Source of the DNA: JALZAQ01 sp038253885
GTDB taxonomy: Bacteria > Gemmatimonadota > Gemmatimonadetes > Gemmatimonadales > Gemmatimonadaceae
Reading direction: 5' to 3'
Assembly (NCBI GenBank): GCA_038253885.1
Contig: JBBSGP010000013.1
Span: 1 to 64,000 of the forward strand
DNA length: 64,000 bases
Shown here: positions 58,477 through 64,000 of the stretch, piece by piece
How the letters are laid out: each line of letters begins with the position of its first letter
Numbering within the stretch: the first letter of the stretch is position 1
Program-made: the position numbers and the translations under genes
The notes under the pieces: generated by a model
What the model saw: only the letters and a program-made list of their open reading frames with translations
Database searches by the model: none
Told to the model about the DNA's origin: nothing

Positions 58477-59415
58477 ATGTCACCTCGAGCGGTGCCGCGC
58501 TACCGGCGCATCGGCGTCATTGCACTTCGCGAGTGGGAGGTGATGGTTCGCACGCGCACCTTCGTCGCCGTCTCGCTGATGGTTCCCGCGACCATGATCG
58601 GCATGGCGATGTTGCCGGCTTTCATTCTGCGGCGACAGGGACTGCAGGAGCCCGATCGGAACCTTCCCACGAGCCCGTTCATGATCGGGCTCCTGCTCGA
58701 TATTTTTCTCTTCCTCGGTATCTCCTCGCAGTCGCAGTCGCTCCTCCGCAGCGTGCTCGAGGAGCGCGGTAACCGGATGCTCGAGATGCTCCTGTCGAGC
58801 ATCCGTCCTCTCGAGCTGTTGCTCGGCAAGCTCATCGGGTACGCGATGATCGCGCTCACCCAGCTCGGCGTGTGGATTCTCGCCGCGCTCCTGTTGTCGA
58901 GCGCCATCGGGCTTCCCTTTGCCTTCCGATTCTTTCACGCGCTCGGCTGGCACGCTCTTCCTCTCTTCCTCGCTTGCTACGCCGTCGGCTATCTGCTCTA
59001 CGGCAGTCTGTACGCCATCGTGGCCGCCGTGATCGGAGCCGAGCGCGAGGCCATCCTCTACCAGCAGCTGCTGGCGATCCTCCTGGTGCTACCGTTCGTC
59101 ATGACGGTCGCGCTGGGCACCAATCCGCACGACCCGCTCGCGCTGCAGCTCACCTGGGTGCCGCTGATGACCCCCACGGTTGTCCTGCTGCGCTGGGCGT
59201 ACCACGCGATCTCGACGGCTGAGATCATCGGCGCCCTCGGTCTGGCGGGGCTGGCTGCCGTCGGCGCGCTGCTCGTCGCCGCCCGTCTCTTTCAGGGCTC
59301 GACGCTGCTCGCGCTGCGCAAGACGTCATGGCGCGCGGCGTGGAACGCGCGACCCGTGCCCCCGCGAGCCATTCCGCCAGCGCGCTCGACGCGAGGTCCG
59401 CTGCCAGATCGGTGA
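58477..59415 (+). CDS. ABC-2-type transporter permease (NatB-like)
   Basis: About 312 residues. RTRTFVAVSLMVPATMIGMAMLPAF forms the first helix, followed by a short soluble part and five helices containing EERGNRMLEMLLSSIRPLELLLGKLIGY, the conserved stretch of NatB/YhaP-type permeases. No ATPase gene lies beside it, so it must use a partner encoded elsewhere. The ATG at 58477 is preferred; an upstream GTG at 58453 adds eight residues. The C-terminal 30 residues are Pro/Arg-rich and cytosolic. The substrate is unknown. Confidence 0.82.
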   Translation: MSPRAVPRYRRIGVIALREWEVMVRTRTFVAVSLMVPATMIGMAMLPAFILRRQGLQEPDRNLPTSPFMIGLLLDIFLFLGISSQSQSLLRSVLEERGNRMLEMLLSSIRPLELLLGKLIGYAMIALTQLGVWILAALLLSSAIGLPFAFRFFHALGWHALPLFLACYAVGYLLYGSLYAIVAAVIGAEREAILYQQLLAILLVLPFVMTVALGTNPHDPLALQLTWVPLMTPTVVLLRWAYHAISTAEIIGALGLAGLAAVGALLVAARLFQGSTLLALRKTSWRAAWNARPVPPRAIPPARSTRGPLPDR

Positions 59416-59493
59416 TGCGTCGGCGCTCGCGGCGGGGAACTTGCTACGCGAGACCAGGGACCCAGCCCGGAACGCATCACCCACGGAGACATC

Positions 59494-60360
59494 ATGCGTT
59501 GGACACCGGAAGGCGATAACTCCGACGTCGAGGATCGACGCGGACAGACGGGCGGGAGGTTGGGTGGCTACGGTCCCCACCTCGGCATCGGCGGCACCGT
59601 GGTCGTGCTCCTGCTGAGCGTCGTCTTTCACCGCGACTTCTTCGCGCTCCTCGGTGGCGGCACGGAGCCCGGGCCGGCGCAGACGGTATCGGCTCCGGCG
59701 ACCGAGTCGCCGGAGGAAGGCAAGCTGGTCCAGTTCGTCACCTTCGTCCTCAACGACGACCAGCGGAGCTGGGAACGGCTGCTCCCGGCGACCTACGGCG
59801 TGCCGTATCACCACGCCAAGCTGGTGCTCTTCCGGGACGCGACGCAGACGGCGTGCGGCGTCGGCCAGGAGGCGATGGGCCCGTTCTACTGTCCCACCGA
59901 TGAGAAGCTCTACATCGACCTCGGTTTCTACGACGAGCTGCGACGGCGCTTCGGCGCGCCGGGTGAGTTCGCCGAGGCCTACGTGATCGCACACGAGCTG
60001 GGGCATCATGTGCAGAAGCTCCTCGGTATCGAGTCCCGTGTCCGGGAGGCGATGAGCGCAAACCGCGCCAACGCCAACGCCCTCTCGGTGCGGCTGGAGC
60101 TCCAGGCAGACTGCTTCGCCGGGGTGTGGGGTCACACCACCGAGCAGCGGAGCATCGTCGATCAGAACGACGTGAGGGAGGGATTGAACGCCGCTGCCGC
60201 GGTCGGCGATGACCGCCTGCAGCGCATGTCAAAGGGACGGGTGAGTCCGGACAACTTCACCCACGGAACGTCCGCTCAGCGCGTGGGGTGGTTCAAGCGC
60301 GGACTCGACAACGGAGACCCGAAAGCGTGCGACACCTTCAACGGGAACGGGATCCCGTGA
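59494..60360 (+). CDS. neutral zinc metallopeptidase (YpfJ/KPN_02809-type)
   Basis: 288 residues. A charged Gly-rich N-terminus and one membrane helix (LGIGGTVVVLLLSVVF) precede a domain with CGVGQEAMGPFYCPTDEKLYIDL and the metal site AHELGHHVQKLLG, followed by RLELQADCFAGVWGH, which supplies the third ligand. RMSKGRVSPDNFTHGTSAQRV closes the domain. All are characteristic of this DUF family of putative peptidases. It probably faces the periplasm. The substrate is unknown. Confidence 0.92.
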   Translation: MRWTPEGDNSDVEDRRGQTGGRLGGYGPHLGIGGTVVVLLLSVVFHRDFFALLGGGTEPGPAQTVSAPATESPEEGKLVQFVTFVLNDDQRSWERLLPATYGVPYHHAKLVLFRDATQTACGVGQEAMGPFYCPTDEKLYIDLGFYDELRRRFGAPGEFAEAYVIAHELGHHVQKLLGIESRVREAMSANRANANALSVRLELQADCFAGVWGHTTEQRSIVDQNDVREGLNAAAAVGDDRLQRMSKGRVSPDNFTHGTSAQRVGWFKRGLDNGDPKACDTFNGNGIP

Positions 60361-60374
60361 GCGCGTAGCATCCG

Positions 60375-61223
60375 TCAGCGATCGGGCTCGACCATGTCCT
60401 CGAAGCGGAGCCACTGCTTGTAGAAATAGAGGTCGATGTAGCTCGTGGGCCCGTTTCGGTTCTTGAGGATCGCCAGCTCGGTCGCGCCCTGGGCGTCAGC
60501 CGAGGTCTCGTACAGCTCCTCGCGATAGAGCGCCAGCACCACATCGGCGTGCTGCTTCACGGCGCCCAGCGCGCCGAAGTCGTCGAGCGTCGGCCGGGCA
60601 CCCCGACGCTCCGGACCGAGCCGCGGCAGATGGGCCGTGAGCAGTACCGCGACGCTGCTCTCCACCGCCGTGGACTTGAGCTGCCGGATCGCATCCGCCA
60701 GCTCTTCCTCCTGATCGCGCGATCCGGAAGCGAGCGCCTGCAGCGAATCCACCACCGCCAGCTCCACATCGAGAGCTGATTGCAGCATCCGCGCGGCGGC
60801 TCCTCCGCCCGCCGGAAGCGCCTCGATCACCGGAAGCTGCTGGCGGAGCCTGACCGCGGCGGCCCCGATGCCCGCGCGCCCCGGCTCGTCGAGCGATCCG
60901 TTCCGGATGTCGTCGATGCGCGCGCGGCCCTCCATCGCCAGCACTCGCTCGAGCACCCGCGACGGGGACATCTCGCTGGTGTAGAATGCGCTCGTCCGGC
61001 CGCCCTGGCGCGCCCGCAGCGCGATCGCGAGAGCGAGGGCGGACTTCCCCACGCCCACATCTCCGCCGAGCACCACCAGGTCGCCGCGACGGAACCCTCC
61101 TCCGAGCAGCTCGTCCAGGCTCGGAAAGCCGCTGGTCACGCTGTCCTGCGGCGGCGCGCCATCGGCCGTCGCATCCATGCGCTGCATCAGCTGAGAGAGC
61201 GGGGAGATGTCGGACGGTCGCAT
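60375..61223 (-). CDS. DnaB C-terminal-like/RecA-fold ATPase
   Basis: About 282 residues. It carries only a DnaB-helicase-like ATPase domain: TSGFPSLDELLGGGFRRGDLVVLGG, Walker A GDVGVGKSALALAIA, Walker B VELAVVDSLQAL, and the DnaB-like LLTAHLPRLGPERRG and ILKNRNGPTSYIDLYF. The N-terminal DnaB interaction domain is absent, so it is not the replicative helicase. It may be a KaiC/RadA-like or accessory ATPase. ATG 61223 is chosen; upstream residues in frame are poor. The gene for the downstream hypothetical protein precedes it on the same strand. Confidence 0.85.
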   Translation of the reverse strand: MRPSDISPLSQLMQRMDATADGAPPQDSVTSGFPSLDELLGGGFRRGDLVVLGGDVGVGKSALALAIALRARQGGRTSAFYTSEMSPSRVLERVLAMEGRARIDDIRNGSLDEPGRAGIGAAAVRLRQQLPVIEALPAGGGAAARMLQSALDVELAVVDSLQALASGSRDQEEELADAIRQLKSTAVESSVAVLLTAHLPRLGPERRGARPTLDDFGALGAVKQHADVVLALYREELYETSADAQGATELAILKNRNGPTSYIDLYFYKQWLRFEDMVEPDR

Positions 61224-61260
61224 GCGCGCAAGATAGGATGACTCCGCGCGGCGGCAAGCG

Positions 61261-61656
61261 TCAGCCTTCCAGCCGCGCCGCCAGCTTCTCGAGCTCCACA
61301 CGACTCGCGGCATCGAGCTGCCGGGCCGCCGCCACCGCCATGCCCATCACCGCGGGCGCGAGTCCCTGGACATTCGTGGCGCCGCTCAGCTCGGCAACCC
61401 GGACCACAGCCGTTCGAAGGGGTGCGGACAGGGCAAGTGAGGCGAGCCATCCGCGAGCGCGCTGCGCCCGATCGGCGCGCACGGAGGGCGTGAGTGGCGC
61501 CGGCGCGAGCGATCCGTTCGCCAACCGCGCAACCATGAGGCAGGCCAGAGCTGCTTCGCGCTCCGGCCCCATCGGCGCGGATCCGGCGCGGGCGGCGAGC
61601 GCCGGGAAGGGAAAGCGCTCGGCCTGAAGATCGGATGACGCGGCGCGGCGTGTCAC
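61261..61656 (-). CDS. conserved hypothetical protein, 131 residues
   Basis: A mostly helical Ala/Leu/Arg-rich protein (ERFPFPALAARAGSAP, EREAALACLMVARLANG, PAVMGMAVAAARQLDAASRV). No signal peptide or known motif is seen. It is transcribed in the same direction as the DnaB-C-like ATPase, 37 nt upstream of it, so the two may work together. It is divergent from the PorX-like gene. Composition-driven open frames are frequent at this GC content, so its reality rests on position and helix regularity. Confidence 0.5.
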   Translation of the reverse strand: MTRRAASSDLQAERFPFPALAARAGSAPMGPEREAALACLMVARLANGSLAPAPLTPSVRADRAQRARGWLASLALSAPLRTAVVRVAELSGATNVQGLAPAVMGMAVAAARQLDAASRVELEKLAARLEG

Positions 61657-61750
61657 ACCTGCAATCTAGAGACGTCGAGACACGTTGCCAGCATCGCGCG
61701 GATCGCGCGCACCTTTCCCGCCCAAATTCCCCGGGCTAGCTTTCCGGCAC

Positions 61751-63313
61751 ATGGCGCTCCCACAGAAGGCGATCCTCTGGGTGGATGACGAGGCGGATCT
61801 GCTCGAGTCGCACCGCATTTTTCTGCGCGACAGGGGCTTCGAGGTCGATGCGGCGAGCAATGCCGATGACGCCGTCGAGATGATCCGGCGCCGCGCCTAT
61901 GGAGTGGTTCTGCTCGATGAGCAGATGCCGGGGAAGCGAGGCCTGGAGGCGTACCGCGAGATTCGCGAGCTCGACGCCCACATCCCGATCGTGATGGTCA
62001 CCAAGAGCGAAGATGACGCGACCCTGCGCGAAGCCATCGGCGCTGACGTTCGCGACTACCTCACCAAGCCGATCAATCCGCGACAGGTGCTCACCGTCGT
62101 GACCCGCATCCTCGAGGGGCCGCAGATCCGCCAGCAGGCGATCGCCCGCGCCTTCGTCGAGCGCTTCCGGGCGCTGGAGGACGAGCGCTCGCGCTCTCTC
62201 GGCTGGCGCGGATGGATCGAGCGCTACTCCGAGATGGTGGAGTGGGACATCGCGCTCGCCGAATCGGGAGAGCGGAGCCTTCACGAATCTCTGCGCGGCA
62301 TGTACCCCGACCTGCGGCGCGAGTTTGCCGAATTCATGCAGTCGGCTTACCCCACCTGGCTCGCCGCGCTCGACGGCGACCGCCCGCCCCTCTCGATCGA
62401 CATCGTGAGCGAGTTCTTCGTCCCGCTGCTGGAGCGGCAACGGGCGGCGGTGTTCGTCGTCATCGATTGCCTTCGGCTGGATCAGTGGCGGGTGCTCCTG
62501 CCGCTGCTCGCTCCCTTGTTCGAGGTCGAGACCACCCACTACTTCTCGATCCTCCCCACCGCCACTCCGTACTCACGCAACAGCCTGTTCGCCGGACTCT
62601 TTCCGGGCGAGATCGCCGCGCGCTTTCCCGATTGGTGGGGAGAGCGCGAGGACGAGACGCTCAATGCGCACGAGCGCGAGCTGTTCGACGCCAACCTGCG
62701 GCAGTTGCGAGGCCCGACGCCGGTGCGCTACGAGAAGATCTCGACCGCCTCCGACTCGGACGACCTGGAGCGGCGCATCTCCTCGTCCATCGGCGCGGAA
62801 GGCGCGAGCGCTTTCGTCTTCAACTTCGTCGACCTGCTGACGCACGGCCGGAGCGAGTCGATGATTCTCTACGAGGTGGCACGCGACGAGATAGCGCTCC
62901 GGCAGATCACCCGGCAGTGGTTCGAGCGATCGGCGCTCTTCGGGGTGCTGCGCGAAGCGCGCCGCCGCGGCCTGTCCGTGATCGTGACGTCCGATCACGG
63001 GTCCATCCATTGCAACACCCCCGCGACCGTTTTCGCCAAGCGCGACGCCACCGCGAATCTGCGCTACAAGTTCGGCGAGGATCTGCGGGCCGAGCGTCCA
63101 GAGCACGCTCTTCTTTTCCGCAACTTCGATGACCTGCGGCTGCCGCACCGGGGACCGTCGCGCAACACACTGCTCGCCACCGGTGACGCGTTCTTCGTCT
63201 ATCCCACCAAGCTCCGGGAGTACCAGACGAGGTATCGCGGCTCCTTTCTGCATGGTGGTGTGACTCCGGAGGAGGTCATCCTTCCGGTCGCGCTCCTCAC
63301 GCCGCGGCGTTGA
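61751..63313 (+). CDS. PorX-like response regulator with PglZ (alkaline-phosphatase-superfamily) domain
   Basis: 520 residues. The receiver domain (residues 3-125) has VDDEADLLESH, phospho-acceptor Asp56 in LLDEQMPGKRG and the conserved Lys of YLTKPINPRQ. A helical linker leads to a PglZ domain with VFVVIDCLRLDQWRVLLP, SILPTATPYSRNSLFAGLFPG and TSDHGSIHCNTP (metal ligands). This matches PorX, which in Bacteroidota regulates the type IX secretion system and has phosphodiesterase activity. Its cognate kinase (PorY) is not seen here. The start at 61751 precedes the first receiver strand. The following ABC gene overlaps its stop. Confidence 0.92.
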   Translation: MALPQKAILWVDDEADLLESHRIFLRDRGFEVDAASNADDAVEMIRRRAYGVVLLDEQMPGKRGLEAYREIRELDAHIPIVMVTKSEDDATLREAIGADVRDYLTKPINPRQVLTVVTRILEGPQIRQQAIARAFVERFRALEDERSRSLGWRGWIERYSEMVEWDIALAESGERSLHESLRGMYPDLRREFAEFMQSAYPTWLAALDGDRPPLSIDIVSEFFVPLLERQRAAVFVVIDCLRLDQWRVLLPLLAPLFEVETTHYFSILPTATPYSRNSLFAGLFPGEIAARFPDWWGEREDETLNAHERELFDANLRQLRGPTPVRYEKISTASDSDDLERRISSSIGAEGASAFVFNFVDLLTHGRSESMILYEVARDEIALRQITRQWFERSALFGVLREARRRGLSVIVTSDHGSIHCNTPATVFAKRDATANLRYKFGEDLRAERPEHALLFRNFDDLRLPHRGPSRNTLLATGDAFFVYPTKLREYQTRYRGSFLHGGVTPEEVILPVALLTPRR

Positions 63314-64000
63314 TGCGGCTCGCGCTGTACCGCCGGCTTCTGTCGTTCGTCCGCCCGCACCGATGGCGCATGGTGCTCGCCATCGCCAGCAGCCTCATCG
63401 CTGCCACGCTGGACGGCTATTCGTTCATCCTGCTCATCCCTTTCCTCAATCGCCTGTTCGACCAACCCTCCCTGCCGGCGCAGGGTGGATGGCTGTCACG
63501 GCTGCTCGCCTCGACGGTCGGGGCGTACCTGGATCCATCGAATCCGATGCGGTCGCTCCAGAACGTGATCCTGATGCTGTTCGGCACGGTACTGGTGAAG
63601 AACCTCTTCACCTGGATCGCCGGGACGTCGAGCGCGCAGCTGCAGGAGTACGTGACGCGGGACATGCGGGACGCCGTCTACCGTCACCTGCAGCGACTTC
63701 CCCTGGCGTACTTCACCCGCATGAAAGTCGGCCAGATCATCTCGCGCGTGCTGAGCGACACGGAGCAGACGAAGGCTCTCGTCACCGCCCTCATCACCCA
63801 GGCGCTGCAGCAGACCGCGACCGTGGTCGTGTACGTCATCGTTCTGTTCGGTATCTCCTGGAAGCTCACGCTCATTGCTCTCTGCGTCGCGCCGATGGTT
63901 ACCCTCTCGCTCCAGCCGCTGCTGAAGCGCCTCCGGACAGGGTATCGCAATCTGCGCAACGAGTCCGGCGAGATGATGAGTGTGCTCCAGGAGTCGGTGA
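63313..64000 (+). CDS. ABC exporter, MsbA-like (N-terminal part, cut by window edge)
   Basis: The ATG at 63313 overlaps the PorX-like stop (TGATG) and is followed by 229 residues still open at the window end. It encodes the membrane domain of a homodimeric-type exporter: MVLAIASSLIAATLDGYSFI (helix 1), NVILMLFGTVLVKNLFTWIA (helix 2), RHLQRLPLAYFTRMKVGQII (coupling region) and RVLSDTEQTKALVTALITQ, as in MsbA/lipid-A or multidrug exporters. The nucleotide-binding domain lies outside. The coupling to PorX-like regulation suggests an envelope-related export role, which is inference. Confidence 0.85.
   Translation, partial: MRLALYRRLLSFVRPHRWRMVLAIASSLIAATLDGYSFILLIPFLNRLFDQPSLPAQGGWLSRLLASTVGAYLDPSNPMRSLQNVILMLFGTVLVKNLFTWIAGTSSAQLQEYVTRDMRDAVYRHLQRLPLAYFTRMKVGQIISRVLSDTEQTKALVTALITQALQQTATVVVYVIVLFGISWKLTLIALCVAPMVTLSLQPLLKRLRTGYRNLRNESGEMMSVLQESV

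Noticed and set aside
1..64000. tRNA, rRNA or CRISPR loci
   Set aside because: No cloverleaf-like sequence, rRNA segment or regularly spaced short repeat was recognised on reading both strands; a covariance-model scan would be decisive for tRNAs.

Overview
The window is a GC-rich bacterial chromosome segment from a diderm (outer-membrane) bacterium. It carries BamA- and TamB-like genes, Lgt/LspA lipoprotein enzymes, lipobox proteins and a TlpA thioredoxin. Several features fit Gemmatimonadota or a close relative: a PadR regulator coupled to an ADOP-type permease, two long GWxTD-like proteins, a PorX-like response regulator with a PglZ domain, and a cytochrome c-FTR1 fusion. That placement is an inference from gene content, because no rRNA is present.

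Layout. 1-138 is the end of an IS630-type transposase. 170-8043 holds a Ser/Thr kinase facing away from a ferredoxin-NADP reductase, a padR-ADOP pair with a palindromic operator, and a partial peptide ABC transporter (binding protein plus one permease). 8205-16179 is an envelope cluster: small membrane protein, BamA-like, TamB-like, lipid kinase. 16270-18905 holds an NtrC-like regulator that lacks the GAFTGA loop, then a zinc-ribbon miniprotein, an unknown protein and an NlpC/P60 hydrolase. 19435-27796 is a tightly overlapping operon: EamA transporter, HAD hydrolase, CYTH protein, M14 carboxypeptidase with an unusual N-terminal extension, AcpS, cytochrome c-FTR1 permease and a DUF2179 membrane protein. 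Kelch and RCC1 beta-propeller proteins follow, up to 30474.

30492-32461 holds a trans-sulfuration enzyme and lgt. 32462-37831 is a visibly lower-GC accessory island. It contains a DUF5131 (Gp37/Gp68, three-Cys) protein, its family partner TcmP, a DNA methyltransferase fused to an Mrr-like nuclease domain, an unrecognised helical protein, and a decayed MltR-like gene carrying one stop and two frameshifts. The island sits between tsaD and lgt, both on the minus strand.

37832-54637 is a single minus-strand run of 18 genes, nearly all overlapping or spaced by 0-4 nt: ruvB, two GWxTD proteins, queA, a lipoprotein, tgt, yajC, def, fmt, tenI/thiE, thiS, thiG, rsmB, a PASTA protein, rpe, tlpA, ybbR and tsaD. 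It joins tRNA modification, translation initiation and N-terminal processing, thiazole synthesis and envelope functions. Beyond it lie lspA, an aminotransferase, ruvA, ruvC and yebC. After those come an orphan ABC-2 permease, a zinc metallopeptidase, a DnaB-C-like ATPase, a PorX-like regulator and the start of an ABC exporter cut by the window edge.

The strongest candidates for new biology are the island at 32.5-37.8 kb, the GAFTGA-less regulator with its downstream trio, the C11 tract at the FTR1/DUF2179 junction, and the fused M14 peptidase. No tRNA, rRNA or CRISPR array was recognised.
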